In this document: positions 34,806-44,027 of the stretch, in pieces
Numbering within the stretch: position 1 is the stretch's first letter
How the letters are laid out: each line of letters starts with the position of its first letter
NCBI RefSeq assembly: GCF_001575205.1
Contig: NZ_LSRE01000050.1
Coordinates: 434,001-498,000, forward strand
Source: Tsukamurella pseudospumae
GTDB lineage: Bacteria > Actinomycetota > Actinomycetes > Mycobacteriales > Mycobacteriaceae
Length of the DNA stretch: 64,000 nt
Direction: 5' to 3'
Program-made: the position numbers and the translations under genes
Notes under the pieces: model-generated
The model's database searches: none
The model's input: the letters and a program-made list of their open reading frames with translations, nothing else
Told to the model about the DNA's origin: nothing

Positions 34806-35405
34806 TCAGCCCTCGAGCTCGGCGACGCGGGCGCGCAACCGATCGATCTCGGCCTGGAGCTCGGCCTCCCGCTCAGCGGCGACCTTCTGGTACGCGGCGC
34901 CGAGCTGCTTGAGGTAGTCCCGGTCGAAGCGGGGGATGATGCTGCGCTGACAGTTCCAGTCGTAGGCCTCGACGGCGATCTCGATGGCGCGGGCCTCGTC
35001 GGTCTCGATGATCGTGCCGCGGCCGAAGACCTTGAGCCGGATCCTGCGCGGGTAGTCGACGAAGAACATGGCGAGGCGGTCGTCGGCGTCGAGGTTGCCG
35101 AGAGTGACGAACTGCCGGTTGCCCGTGAGGTCGGTGAACCGCAGCCGCCCGGTGGCCGGGTCGTGCCGCACGAACCCCGCCGGCCCGCTGCGGTACTGCA
35201 GGTAGGGCCAGCCCGTGGGGGTGACGGTGGCGAGGCAGAACTGATCGGCGCGGGAGATCACCAGCAGCTCACGGTCGGTGAGCTCCTGCGGACCGTCGTC
35301 CGGCCGCTCCAGCGCGCCGGCGTACCCGGGCGGGCCGCCGCCCCGCCGTTGGCGGTCCACCGCGCCCGGACCGAAGGCGATGTGGTGGTAGTGGTTGTTC
35401 GGCAC
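34806..35405 (-). CDS. PPOX-class flavin-dependent oxidoreductase
   Basis: A 199-residue split-barrel protein (LLVISRADQFCLATVTPTGW, RIRLKVFGRGTII). PPOX proteins bind FMN or F420 and reduce small substrates. The last 25 residues are a short coiled coil (EAELQAEIDRLRARVAELE). GTG 35405 is the start. Substrate unknown; it is not PdxH, which is at 63177-63812. Confidence 0.8.
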   Translation of the reverse strand: MPNNHYHHIAFGPGAVDRQRRGGGPPGYAGALERPDDGPQELTDRELLVISRADQFCLATVTPTGWPYLQYRSGPAGFVRHDPATGRLRFTDLTGNRQFVTLGNLDADDRLAMFFVDYPRRIRLKVFGRGTIIETDEARAIEIAVEAYDWNCQRSIIPRFDRDYLKQLGAAYQKVAAEREAELQAEIDRLRARVAELEG

Positions 35406-35442
35406 GGCTTCACGGTAGCGCGCCCCGCTAGGATGGCTCCCC

Positions 35443-35886
35443 GTGGCGGAAGAGATCGTTATCTACACGGACGGCGCGTGCCTGGGCAATCCCGGACCGG
35501 GCGGCTGGGGCGCGGTGCTGCGGTTCGGCGACCATCAGAAGGAGCTGTACGGCGCCGAGAAGGACACGACGAACAACCGCATGGAGCTCATGGGCGCGAT
35601 CTCGGCGCTCGAGGCGATCACCAAGCCCTTCCCGGTGATCCTTTACACCGACAGCTCGTACGTGAAGAACGGCATCACGAAGTGGGTCGCCGGCTGGAAG
35701 CGCAACGGCTGGAAGACGGCCAACAAGCAGCCGGTGAAGAACGTCGAGCTGTGGCAGCGCCTCGAGGAGGCCGCCGCGCGCTACGAGATCGACTGGCGCT
35801 GGGTGAAGGGGCACGCGGGCAACGAGGGCAACGAGCTCGCCGACCAGCTGGCGTCGCGGGGCGCGCAGGAGGCGCGGGACTCCTAG
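35443..35886 (+). CDS. rnhA: Ribonuclease HI
   Basis: A 147-residue enzyme that cuts the RNA strand of RNA-DNA hybrids. The four catalytic residues are D10, E48, D70 and D134, with H124 in [14 protein letters not shown]. It lacks the extra C-terminal acid phosphatase (CobC) domain fused to RNase HI in some actinobacteria. GTG start. Length is that of E. coli RNase HI. Confidence 0.96.
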   Translation: MAEEIVIYTDGACLGNPGPGGWGAVLRFGDHQKELYGAEKDTTNNRMELMGAISALEAITKPFPVILYTDSSYVKNGITKWVAGWKRNGWKTANKQPVKNVELWQRLEEAAARYEIDWRWVKGHAGNEGNELADQLASRGAQEARDS

Positions 35887-35892
35887 GCGGGA

Positions 35893-36387
35893 CTACTCGC
35901 TGCGCTCCGACCCTCGGGTTCTGCGGGCCGACGATGCCCTCCGCGCACCTCTGGTGCCGGAGAACCCGACGTTCTGAAGCAGCCCCTGCGTGCGGACGGT
36001 CCTGGGCCGTGCCGCCAGCCGGGGCGGGGCGTCCGACCTGCGCGCGACGACCGGGACCGCGCCGGGCTCCGCGAACCGGCGGGTCCACTTCTCACCGTTC
36101 CACCAGCGCATCCTGGCGCGGTCCTCGGGATCCGGGTACCAACCGGCGGGCGCGACGGGCGGCGGGAGATCCGCCTTCTTCGGCAACCGCAGCCCGGTGG
36201 CGACGGCGCGCCCCGCGGTGGCGGCCCGCTGCGCGGTGGAGAACCGCTGGGGTGTCGAGGCCCGCTGCGGCACCGGATCGGCGGTACGGCCCGCCTTCGC
36301 ACGCCCCTTCGCGCCGCGCGCCGGGGCCACGCTCACCCGCACCGGACCGACCTCGGTACTCGCGTGCACCTGCATCCGACCGGCCAT
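35893..36387 (-). CDS. DUF2510-domain protein
   Basis: A 164-residue protein. Residues about 80-105 form the DUF2510 motif APAGWYPDPEDRARMRWWNG, a short Trp-rich module common in actinobacterial membrane-associated proteins. The rest is basic and low in complexity. It ends seven bases from the rnhA stop (convergent). Function unknown. Confidence 0.7.
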   Translation of the reverse strand: MAGRMQVHASTEVGPVRVSVAPARGAKGRAKAGRTADPVPQRASTPQRFSTAQRAATAGRAVATGLRLPKKADLPPPVAPAGWYPDPEDRARMRWWNGEKWTRRFAEPGAVPVVARRSDAPPRLAARPRTVRTQGLLQNVGFSGTRGARRASSARRTRGSERSE

Positions 36388-36405
36388 GTGCCGATCATGC
36401 GCTGC

Positions 36406-37548
36406 TCACGCCGCGCGCAGTTCCAGAATCGCGATCTCGGGCGGCGACGCGACGCGCACCGGCGGCCCCCACGCACCGGCGCCGCGGCTGGTGTAGACGG
36501 GCATCCCGTCGACCTTCTCGAGCCCGGCCACCGCGGGCTGCTGCAGCTTCACGATGTACCGGAAGGGCCACAACTGGCCGCCGTGCGTGTGCCCGGCGAC
36601 CTGCAGGTCCGCCCCGCGCTTCGCGAACTCGCGCCCCTGCAGCGGCTCGTGGGCGACGGCCAGCGCGAAACCCGCGGGGTCGACGCCGGCGAAGGCCGCG
36701 TCGTAGTCCACCGCCAGCGGCGGAGTGCCCTTGCGGTCGTTGACGCCGACGACGGTGATCGCGGCCCCGCCGCGCTCGAGCCGCACCGACTCGTTGACCA
36801 ATGGCCGCACGCCCACGTCGCGCCAGCGCTGCACCCAGTTGACGGCGTCGCCGGCGTAGTACTCGTGGTTGCCGGTCACCGCGAACACCCCGAGCGGGGC
36901 GCGCAGCCCGCGCAGCGGGGCCAGATCCTCACCGATCTGCGCGACCGTGCCGTCGATCATGTCGCCGCCGAGGATCACGAGGTCCGGCGCCTCGGCGTTG
37001 GTCCGGTCGACGACGCCCTGCACGAACGTCCGATTCCGGACCGGGCCGGCGTGGATGTCGGTGATCAGCGCGACCTTGAGCGGTCCGAACGCCGCGGGCA
37101 TCGACGCCAGCGACACCGCGGTGTGCGTGACCCGCGGGGTCGCCGCCTCGACCAGACCGTAGAGCGTGGCAACGACGGCGCCCACCACCCCGACGAGGGC
37201 CACGACGCGACGCAGCGGCGCACCGTCGAACCCGGGACGGAAGCGGCGGACCAGGCGGGCGAGCACCCACAGCACACCCAGCACGAGGAGGGTGAGCAGC
37301 AGGTAGAAGACCGTGGCGAGCCAGGTCAGGCCGGCAGCGCTGATCCAGCGCACGCCGTCGGGGGCGATGCGGCCCGCGCCCGCGAGCAAGCCGACCGCGG
37401 CGGCCACGGTGAGCAGCGCCGCGGCGACGGCGGCGACGGTGCCCGCGGTGCGGGCGGGACGGCTGGACCAGCGTCGCACGACGCGCCACTGGACCAGTGC
37501 CAGCGACGCCAGAGTGACGATCAGAACCACGATGACGCCGGTGGGCAC
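36406..37548 (-). CDS. Membrane-bound calcineurin-like metallophosphoesterase
   Basis: A 380-residue protein with four N-terminal hydrophobic helices (about the first 145 residues) and a cytoplasmic or outside phosphoesterase domain. The metal motifs are LITDIHAG, LGGDMIDG, TGNHEYY, VAHEPL and AGHTHGGQLWPF. Such proteins hydrolyse phosphodiesters such as UDP-diacylglucosamine or cyclic nucleotides; the substrate is not known. GTG 37548 has GGGGGAG six bases upstream and was preferred to TTG 37575. Confidence 0.88.
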   Translation of the reverse strand: MPTGVIVVLIVTLASLALVQWRVVRRWSSRPARTAGTVAAVAAALLTVAAAVGLLAGAGRIAPDGVRWISAAGLTWLATVFYLLLTLLVLGVLWVLARLVRRFRPGFDGAPLRRVVALVGVVGAVVATLYGLVEAATPRVTHTAVSLASMPAAFGPLKVALITDIHAGPVRNRTFVQGVVDRTNAEAPDLVILGGDMIDGTVAQIGEDLAPLRGLRAPLGVFAVTGNHEYYAGDAVNWVQRWRDVGVRPLVNESVRLERGGAAITVVGVNDRKGTPPLAVDYDAAFAGVDPAGFALAVAHEPLQGREFAKRGADLQVAGHTHGGQLWPFRYIVKLQQPAVAGLEKVDGMPVYTSRGAGAWGPPVRVASPPEIAILELRAA

Positions 37549-37630
37549 GCGCGTCTCCCCCTCGTGCTGGTGCAAACTCGGACATCCGAATGTACCCGGC
37601 AGGCCGCGCGTGGCTAGAATCGTGCCGCAC

Positions 37631-37707
37631 GCCCTCGTAGCTCAGTCGGATAGAGCGGATCTCTCCTAAAGATCAGGCCGCAGGTTCGATTCCTGTCGGG
37701 GGCACCA
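37631..37707 (+). tRNA. tRNA-Arg (anticodon CCT)
   Basis: A complete cloverleaf: acceptor GCCCTCG/CGGGGGC, D-arm GCTC/GAGC, anticodon stem GATCT/AGATC with loop CTCCTAA (anticodon CCT, codon AGG), T-arm GCAGG TTCGATT CCTGT, discriminator A and an encoded CCA. Fold and length are normal. Confidence 0.97.
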
Positions 37708-37716
37708 GCATCGCGC

Positions 37717-39303
37717 CTACTTGGCGCGCTTGGCGATCGCGGTCACGAAATCGGTGAGCATCTGATCCTCGCTGTCCGCGGACTGGGCCGTGCCGCCCGT
37801 GGCGTCGGCGATCTTCTTCAACGCGGACAGATCGGCGTCCTTGCTGATGCCGACGGTGTGGATGTTCACCGGGCGCGCCGGGTCCACCAGCTTGCGCAGC
37901 TCCGCGACGAGCTGGTCCAGCGTGGTGCCGCCGTTCTTCTCATTGCCGCCGTCGGTGAGCAGGATCAGCGAGTTGGAGTAGGCGGGGTCGAAGTCCTTCA
38001 CGGCCTGCCGGTAGGCGGCGAGCGTGGTGTCGTAGAGGCCGGTACCGCCACCGACCTTGCCGGGCAGCGCCTTCACCCCGTCGAGCAGGGCCTGCCGCTG
38101 CGTGACGGCGCCGCGCTTGTCCGCCAGCGGCGCGGTCGGCACGACCTCGTTCCAGTCCTTGCCGCCGTTCGCCGCAAGGGAGAAGGACCACAGGCCGACG
38201 GCGTTCGCGTCGGGGATCTGCGTGACCACCTTGGTGAAGCCGGAGACCAGCATGCCGATGCGCGTGGTCGCGCCGGACTTCTCGTCCATCGAACCGGACG
38301 TGTCCACCACGACCAGAGTCTTGAGGGGCACCTCGAGGGTGCTGAAGGCCTGCAGGGCGTGCGCCAGCAGCTGGGGGTTCGGGTCCGCGAGCTTCGTCAC
38401 CGGGCCCACGCCGCCCGACGGTGCCGCCGCCAGGTCCGTGCCGCGCAGGCCCTCCCGCGCGAGGTCGGCGCGACCGTCCGCCGAGGTGAAGGCCGCCGCG
38501 AGGCGCTGCCCGGCGTCCTTCGCCACGTTCGACCGATCCCCGGTCGCGGTGACGGCGAGCAGGATCTCGTCGCGCGGCGCGCCGGTCTTCGGCACCACCG
38601 CGGCGACATCACCCTTGGTCTTCTTCGCCGCCAGGTACGCGTACTCGGGGACGACCACGACGCCGCCCTCGGCGGCCGCGGCCTGCACGGGCTCGCCGCT
38701 GACCCGCTTCGCGGCCTGGGCGTACTGCGCGAGCGCCACGTCCAGCCCCTTGGAGTCGCCGCCCGGCGAGCCGGCCTCGGACACACCGGCCACCACCGGC
38801 GCGTCCGCGTACGGCGAGTTCGCCGGGACCGCGCGAATGGTGGCCTGCGACATCGCCGCGAGCCAGCTCGCGGGCTGCGGGATCGACGCCCCGGCGAGCA
38901 CGAGGGGCGAGCCCGCGACCGCGGTGGTCGGCAGTTCACGGCCGAGCTGCGCCGCCACCGCGTCGGACCGCGCACGCGACGGGGCCACCCACAGGTCGGG
39001 CGTCTGACCGCCGCCCGTGAGGCGGCCGGCGGCGTCACCGTCCGGCGCCTCGGACACGGCGAAGGTCGTGCACCGGTCCGAGACGCGGGCGGCTTGGGCG
39101 CGCACCGCGGGGGCGAGCGCGGGGTCGGCCAGCACCGTGTAGGTGTTCGTGCCACTGCACCGCTCGAACCGGCCGCCCACGATGGCGACGAGTCCGGCGA
39201 TCAGGATCGCGACGAGGCCCACGCCGAGCAGGACCCGACCGAGGTTTCGCCGCGTACGCGGGGGCTCCGCGGCCGGGTCACCCGGCGCGTAATGACGACC
39301 CAT
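37717..39303 (-). CDS. Membrane-anchored VWA/extracellular substrate-binding protein
   Basis: A 528-residue protein: one N-terminal membrane anchor (about 22-44), a middle SBP_bac-like region that starts as a solute-binding protein (APSRARSDAVAAQLG), and a C-terminal von Willebrand A domain with the MIDAS motif DTSGSMDE (about 340). It is an external protein that may bind partners in a Mg2+-dependent way. Partners are unknown. Similar proteins occur across Mycobacteriales. Confidence 0.85.
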   Translation of the reverse strand: MGRHYAPGDPAAEPPRTRRNLGRVLLGVGLVAILIAGLVAIVGGRFERCSGTNTYTVLADPALAPAVRAQAARVSDRCTTFAVSEAPDGDAAGRLTGGGQTPDLWVAPSRARSDAVAAQLGRELPTTAVAGSPLVLAGASIPQPASWLAAMSQATIRAVPANSPYADAPVVAGVSEAGSPGGDSKGLDVALAQYAQAAKRVSGEPVQAAAAEGGVVVVPEYAYLAAKKTKGDVAAVVPKTGAPRDEILLAVTATGDRSNVAKDAGQRLAAAFTSADGRADLAREGLRGTDLAAAPSGGVGPVTKLADPNPQLLAHALQAFSTLEVPLKTLVVVDTSGSMDEKSGATTRIGMLVSGFTKVVTQIPDANAVGLWSFSLAANGGKDWNEVVPTAPLADKRGAVTQRQALLDGVKALPGKVGGGTGLYDTTLAAYRQAVKDFDPAYSNSLILLTDGGNEKNGGTTLDQLVAELRKLVDPARPVNIHTVGISKDADLSALKKIADATGGTAQSADSEDQMLTDFVTAIAKRAK

Positions 39304-39330
39304 GAGTGCAGTGACGCTCTTTCTTGAGAG

Positions 39331-39504
39331 TTACTTCTGCTCGTCGCCGCCGACGAACTTCTTCGCGGCGTCCTGCGCCTTATCGACCTGCGAGGCGAAC
39401 TTGCCGTCGGTCTTGCCGTCGACCAGGTCGCCCGCCTTGTCGATCAGTCCCGGGTTCTTCCCGAGAGCGTCCTTGGCCTTGTTCGCGAGATCCTTGAAAT
39501 CCAT
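39331..39504 (-). CDS. Rv0909-like antitoxin
   Basis: A 57-residue Lys/Asp-rich helical protein (MDFKDLANKAKDALGKNPGL..., ending GGDEQK). It resembles the mycobacterial Rv0909 antitoxin family, whose partner Rv0910 is a START-like toxin. No such toxin gene is next to it. Downstream of the MBL gene in M. tuberculosis the order is Rv0906, Rv0907, Rv0908, Rv0909; here Rv0907-0908 are missing. Confidence 0.75.
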   Translation of the reverse strand: MDFKDLANKAKDALGKNPGLIDKAGDLVDGKTDGKFASQVDKAQDAAKKFVGGDEQK

Positions 39505-39514
39505 GCCGCTCAGG

Positions 39515-40642
39515 CTAGCGGACCCGCTCCCACCAGTCGCGAGTACCGGGCGCGATCGCGGGATCGACGGTGCCCGACGGCCCCTGGGACGGCGCACCGT
39601 CGACCCTGCCGCCCGGCATGGGGATCACGGTGGTGACCCCCGCCTCCTCCGCGGCGGCGAGCAGCCGCTCGACGGGCTCGGACCAGTCGTGGAAGGCGAG
39701 GTTGAACGTGGCCCAGTGCACAGGAACGAGCGGAGCACCCGGCTTGGCGATCAGCTGGTGGATCGCGACGGCCTCCTCGGGATTCGTGTGCACGTCGGGC
39801 CACAGCGGGTCGTACGCCCCGATCGGCAACAGCGTCAGGTCGAACGGGCCGAAATGGTCGCCGACCAGCTTGAACCGCTCGGTGAAGCCGGTGTCGCCGC
39901 CGAAGAAGACGGCGTGGTCCGGGCCGACCAACGACCACGACGCCCACTGCGTGGAGTTGCGGGTGAGGCCGCGGCCCGAGAAGTGCCGGGCCTCGGTGCA
40001 GACCACCTTGAGGCTGCGCCCGCCGCGGGTCAGGGTGTGCGCCTGGTCCCAGTCGAGCTCGACGATCCGGTCCTCGGGGACGCCCCACGCGCGCAGGTGC
40101 CCGCCCACGCCGATCGGCACGCAGAAGGGCACGTCCCGGTCGCGGGTGAGCTCGTCGATCGTGGGCAGGTCGAGATGGTCGTAGTGGTCGTGGCTGATGA
40201 TCACCGCGTCGATCTCCGGCAGGGAGCTCAGCGCCACGGGCACCGGGTGCAGTCGCGCCGGCCCGATCGTGGGCGACGGCGAGACCCGCTCGCCCCACAC
40301 CGGATCGGCCAGGATGCGGAAGCCGTCGACCTCGATCAGCACGGACGAGTGCCCGTACCAGGTGACGGCCAGGTCGGAGGCCTGTTCCGGGCTCGGGTCG
40401 GCGGCCAGCGGGATGGAGCCCGACGGTGCGCCCAGCCCGTGCCGCGCGCGCCCCACGACCCCGCGCGCGATCTTCGCCGCATCGAACCGCTGGTGCGGGC
40501 TGTCCGGGTCGGTGTTGGTGTAGACGGTGTCGACCTGCGCGCCCATCGACCGCTTGAGGCCGCTCGCGGCGCGCAGGCCCGCGGCACCCGCGATCCCGGC
40601 GGCCGCGCCGGCGGCGAAGGTGACGACAGTGCCCAACCGCAT
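39515..40642 (-). CDS. Metallo-beta-lactamase-fold hydrolase (Rv0906-like)
   Basis: A 375-residue protein. Residues 1-30 are an Ala/Gly-rich membrane or signal segment. The zinc site is SHDHYDHLD, with a further His in VPVHWATFNLAF. It resembles N-acyl-phosphatidylethanolamine phospholipase D and UlaG-like enzymes (Rv0906 family). The 9-mer occurs as an inverted pair near the 3' end (39565-39602). ATG 40642 is one base away from the echA6 stop. Confidence 0.87.
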   Translation of the reverse strand: MRLGTVVTFAAGAAAGIAGAAGLRAASGLKRSMGAQVDTVYTNTDPDSPHQRFDAAKIARGVVGRARHGLGAPSGSIPLAADPSPEQASDLAVTWYGHSSVLIEVDGFRILADPVWGERVSPSPTIGPARLHPVPVALSSLPEIDAVIISHDHYDHLDLPTIDELTRDRDVPFCVPIGVGGHLRAWGVPEDRIVELDWDQAHTLTRGGRSLKVVCTEARHFSGRGLTRNSTQWASWSLVGPDHAVFFGGDTGFTERFKLVGDHFGPFDLTLLPIGAYDPLWPDVHTNPEEAVAIHQLIAKPGAPLVPVHWATFNLAFHDWSEPVERLLAAAEEAGVTTVIPMPGGRVDGAPSQGPSGTVDPAIAPGTRDWWERVR

Positions 40643-40643
40643 G

Positions 40644-41378
40644 TCAGCGACCCGTAAAGCGCGGCTCGCGCTTCTCGATCCGGGCCATGATGGCCTCCTT
40701 GAGGTCCTCCGAGTCCCACACGGCGTGCAGCCGCGCCTCCTCCGCCTCGGTGAGCGGCTCCAGCGCGACGTCCGTCTTGAACAGGGCCTTGTAGTTCTGC
40801 AGCGACAGCGGGGCGAGCTTCGCGATGCCGCGGGCGAACTCGAGCGCCGCCTCGCGGTCGCCGATGGCGTTGGCGAAGCCCAGCTCGGCGAGCTTCTCGG
40901 CACCGATCTTCTGTGCGGCCATCAGCACGCCGCGAGCGTGACCGCCGCCGACGAGGTCCTCCAGCCGGCGCAGCGTCCACTTGTCGATCGTGACGCCCAG
41001 CTTGGCGGCGGGGATCGCGATGGTGGCGCTCGGGTCGAGCACGCGCAGGTCGGCGAGCATCGCCATCTGCACGCCCGCTCCCACGGCCGGGCCGTTGACC
41101 GCGGCGACCAGGATCTGCTTCATCGCCTCGACCCGGCGGTAGAACCGGATCACCCGCTCCATGAAGCCCTTGTCCAGCACCGCTCCCGACCGCAGATCCG
41201 CCCCCGCGGAGAACACCGTTCCCTGCCCGGTGAGCACGATGACGAACACCCCGTCGGCCTCGGCGCGGTCGAACGCCGCCTCCAGGCCGTCCATGATCTC
41301 CGGGTTCAGGGCGTTCCGCGCTTCGGGGCGCTGGAACTCGATGACGGCGACCTTCTCCTCCAGCGTGTAACCAATCAT
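40644..41378 (-). CDS. echA6: Enoyl-CoA hydratase/isomerase family protein EchA6
   Basis: A 244-residue crotonase-fold protein. GQGTVFSAGADLRSG and NGPAVGAGVQMAMLADLRV correspond to the CoA and oxyanion-hole regions. In M. tuberculosis, EchA6 lacks hydratase activity, carries acyl-CoA and associates with mycolate export; this homologue likewise lacks the usual pair of catalytic Glu at the expected places, as far as I can align by eye. Context (accD3 and Rv0906-like gene beside it) supports the assignment. Confidence 0.85.
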   Translation of the reverse strand: MIGYTLEEKVAVIEFQRPEARNALNPEIMDGLEAAFDRAEADGVFVIVLTGQGTVFSAGADLRSGAVLDKGFMERVIRFYRRVEAMKQILVAAVNGPAVGAGVQMAMLADLRVLDPSATIAIPAAKLGVTIDKWTLRRLEDLVGGGHARGVLMAAQKIGAEKLAELGFANAIGDREAALEFARGIAKLAPLSLQNYKALFKTDVALEPLTEAEEARLHAVWDSEDLKEAIMARIEKREPRFTGR

Positions 41379-41401
41379 GGCCCGCAATCTACCCTGGGGA
41401 G

Positions 41402-42520
41402 ATGACACGCGTCGTGGTGGTCGGTGCTGGCCAGGCCGGACTTTCGGCCGCGTACTACCTTCCCAGGTTCGGCATCGACGACGCGGTGATCCTCGACCAC
41501 AACTCGGGTCCCGGCGGCGCATGGCGACAGCGCTGGCCGTCGCTGACACTGCGTGCGGCCAATCGGGTGCACGACCTGCCGGGCTGGGGATTGCAGGACG
41601 CACTGGGGACGCACTGCGACGACGTCCCCGCCTCCACCGGTGTCGCGGAGTACTTCGGCGAGTACGAGGAGCGCTTCGACATCGACGTCCACCGCCCGGC
41701 GCACGTGGCGTCGGTCTCACGGACGGATTCCGGGTACCTCGTCGCCGGGCACGGGATCGCCGGCCCCTTCGAGTACCGCACCGAGGCCGTCATCAACTGC
41801 ACCGGCACCTGGGACAGCCCGTTCTGGCCGACGGTGCGCGGGGCATCGTCGTTCCGCGGGGTCCAGTTGCACGCGCACGACTACCGCACCGCCGAACCCT
41901 TCGCCGGGAAGACGGTGGCCGTGGTCGGCGCCGGCATCACCTCGGTGCAGTTGCTGCTGGAGATCTCCGCCGTCGCGAAGACGATGTGGTTCACCCGCCG
42001 CGAGGTCCAATGGGACGCCACGCCCTTCGACCCGGACAAGGGCCGCCGCGCCGTGGCCCGCGTCGAGGAGCGGGTGCGGGCCGGCCTGCCGCCCGGCTCC
42101 GTGGTCTCGGTGACGGGGCTGCCGCTCACGCCCGCGCTGCGCGCCGGCATCGATTCGGGGGTGCTGGTCCGGCAGCCCATGTTCCGCGAGCTCACGCCCG
42201 ACGGTCCGCTGCTCGCCGACGGTTCCGTCGCCGCGGCCGACGTGATCCTGTGGTGCACCGGCTTCCGCTACTCGATGGACCACCTGGCGCCGCTCGGACT
42301 GCGGTCGCCCGGCGGCGGCATCGTCATGACCGGGCGGCTGGCCACCGAGGTCGCCGGCGAGCCGCGGCTGCACCTTCTCGGCTACGGGCCGTCGGCGTCG
42401 ACGATCGGCGCCAACCGTGCGGGCCGCGAGGCCGCTCGCGCCGTCGCGGAGGCGATCGGTGCGTCTGGGCCGGGTTCGGGCTCAGGTTCGGGCCGGGTGG
42501 GTGCGACCCAGCTTGCTTAG
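41402..42520 (+). CDS. FAD-dependent flavoprotein monooxygenase
   Basis: A 372-residue FMO-like protein with GAGQAGLSAAY (8-18), an NADPH-binding GAGITSVQ (about 180) and the C-terminal LWCTGFRY. The C-terminus is Gly/Ser-rich (GPGSGSGSGRVGATQLA) and reads into repetitive DNA. The substrate is unknown. It is divergent from echA6 with 23 bases between starts. Confidence 0.83.
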   Translation: MTRVVVVGAGQAGLSAAYYLPRFGIDDAVILDHNSGPGGAWRQRWPSLTLRAANRVHDLPGWGLQDALGTHCDDVPASTGVAEYFGEYEERFDIDVHRPAHVASVSRTDSGYLVAGHGIAGPFEYRTEAVINCTGTWDSPFWPTVRGASSFRGVQLHAHDYRTAEPFAGKTVAVVGAGITSVQLLLEISAVAKTMWFTRREVQWDATPFDPDKGRRAVARVEERVRAGLPPGSVVSVTGLPLTPALRAGIDSGVLVRQPMFRELTPDGPLLADGSVAAADVILWCTGFRYSMDHLAPLGLRSPGGGIVMTGRLATEVAGEPRLHLLGYGPSASTIGANRAGREAARAVAEAIGASGPGSGSGSGRVGATQLA

Positions 42521-42725
42521 AACTCGGACCGCTCGCCTTGCGGCTCGGGTCCTCCTATGCGCTCGTCGGCGTCGCACCCACCCATCCCTCGTTCGTCCGT
42601 GGTCGCGTCCGGCACCCCCTCGTCTCACCGGGGCTGCGGGACCGGGCGCTTCGTCCGCGGGCAGCTCTCGCGTGCGCTTGCGCCTGTGAGACCAGGCGCA
42701 TCGCGTGTGGGCGGCTCTCCGATTG

Positions 42726-42740
42726 TGTCCGAATCGGACA
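42726..42740. promoter_or_regulatory. 15-bp palindrome
   Basis: TGTCCGA and TCGGACA flank a central A. It is a possible regulator site, but no nearby gene start makes this clear. Confidence 0.35.
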
Positions 42741-42860
42741 TCGCGGCGGGTGCGGTCTCGGCGGTGTGAGGGCCGGCGGATCGGGGTCGTCCCCCACGCC
42801 GCGCCGATCCGCGGCTCCGGCGTTTCCACCCCCATCGGAAGCCGGTCGTGTCGTAGGGGG

Positions 42861-42969
42861 TCGACCGTCCCCCGCGCGACGCCGAATCCCCCACCAGACG
42901 CCGGGCCTCCCCCACGGGAAGCCGAATCCCCGTGGCGTGCGAACCGGGATCGACCGTCCCCCGCGCGAC
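42861..42969. repeat. Two 20-bp direct repeats, 89 bp apart
   Basis: TCGACCGTCCCCCGCGCGAC is at 42861-42880 and 42950-42969, and related words (GCCGAATCCC, CCCACGGG) fill the gap. The unit looks like about 40-50 bp repeated two or three times with drift. Confidence 0.75.
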
Positions 42970-43152
42970 ACCGGTCTCCCACGAGAACCGAGTCCCTCAC
43001 GCCGGCAACCGAAGCCGATGCCGTGTCCGATCCGGTCACGATCCGAGAGACCACCCACAGAGAACACCGTCCACCCCGAGGACGTGCCGCGCTCCGTCCC
43101 GGAGCACCGTCGAACCCCGGAACCGCAGGAGCGGCCCCGGGGCGAGCGGGGA

Positions 43153-43977
43153 TCAGCGGAGGTTGAACTCCGCCGGGTCGGGGCCGATGCGGGAGCCGGT
43201 GATCGCGCTGATCCGCGCGACCTCGTCGTCCGACAGCGCGAACCCGAAGACGTCGAAGTTCTCGGCGATGCGCGAGGGCGTCACGGACTTGGGGATCACG
43301 ACGTTGCCGAGCTGCAGGTGCCAGCGCAGGATCGCCTGCGCCGGAGTCACGCCGTGCGCCTCAGCGACCGCGGTCACCGTCGGATCCGCGAGCGACTCGC
43401 CCTGGCCCAGCGGCGACCAGGCCTCAGTGGCGATGCCGTGCTCGGCGTGGAAGGCGCGCAGCTCGTCCTGCGGCAGGCCCGGGTGCAGCTCGATCTGGTT
43501 CACCGCCGGGGTCTCGCCGGTCTCGTCGATGACGCGGCGCAGCGCCTCGACGGTGAAGTTGCTGACGCCGATCGCCTTCGCCCGCCCGGAGTCGCGGATC
43601 TGTTGGAAGGCCTTGAAGGTGTCGACGTAGCGGTCGTACTCGAGGACGGGCCAGTGGATGAGGTAGAGGTCCACGTAGTCGGTACCGAGCCGGCCGAGGG
43701 AGGCGTCGAAGGCGCGCAGCGTCTCGTCGAATCCCTGGTCCGAGTTCCACAGCTTGGTGGTGAGGAAGACCTCGTCGCGCGCGAGCCCGCTCTCCGCGAT
43801 CGCCCGGCCGGTGCCGGCCTCGTTCTCGTAGACGCGAGCCGTGTCGATCGACCGGTATCCGACCCGGAGGGCCTCCGCGACCGCGTCGCGGGCACCGTCG
43901 TCCGACACCTGCCAGACGCCGAAGCCCAGCTGGGGGATGGAGGTTCCGTTGTTGAGCAACACATCAGGCACAGTCAT
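43153..43977 (-). CDS. Aldo/keto reductase
   Basis: A 274-residue NADPH-dependent reductase. The catalytic set Asp (SIDTARVY), Tyr (VYENE), Lys (TTKLW) and His (LIHWP) is present, and GVSNF and PKSVTPSR hold the cofactor. It reduces aldehydes and ketones such as methylglyoxal or 2,5-diketogluconate; the specific substrate is not defined. ATG 43977 is divergent from accD3 with 50 bases between. Confidence 0.93.
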   Translation of the reverse strand: MTVPDVLLNNGTSIPQLGFGVWQVSDDGARDAVAEALRVGYRSIDTARVYENEAGTGRAIAESGLARDEVFLTTKLWNSDQGFDETLRAFDASLGRLGTDYVDLYLIHWPVLEYDRYVDTFKAFQQIRDSGRAKAIGVSNFTVEALRRVIDETGETPAVNQIELHPGLPQDELRAFHAEHGIATEAWSPLGQGESLADPTVTAVAEAHGVTPAQAILRWHLQLGNVVIPKSVTPSRIAENFDVFGFALSDDEVARISAITGSRIGPDPAEFNLR

Positions 43978-44027
43978 GCCTGTGCCAACACGGCGGACAC
44001 CGACACTGTTCCCAGTAACCTGAATCC

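Larger units (their letters stand above)
42521..43152. other. 632-bp non-coding region with degenerate repeats
   Basis: No gene recognised. The reading frames are long but have no start, family match or codon bias. It contains a repeated 20-mer (42861-42880 and 42950-42969), GCCGAATCCC twice, a 15-bp palindrome (42726-42740) and a 9-mer GCACCGTCG copy. It may be decayed coding DNA. Confidence 0.7.

Noticed and set aside
42861-42969. CRISPR array
   Set aside because: Only two copies with drifted neighbours, no regular spacers and no cas genes.
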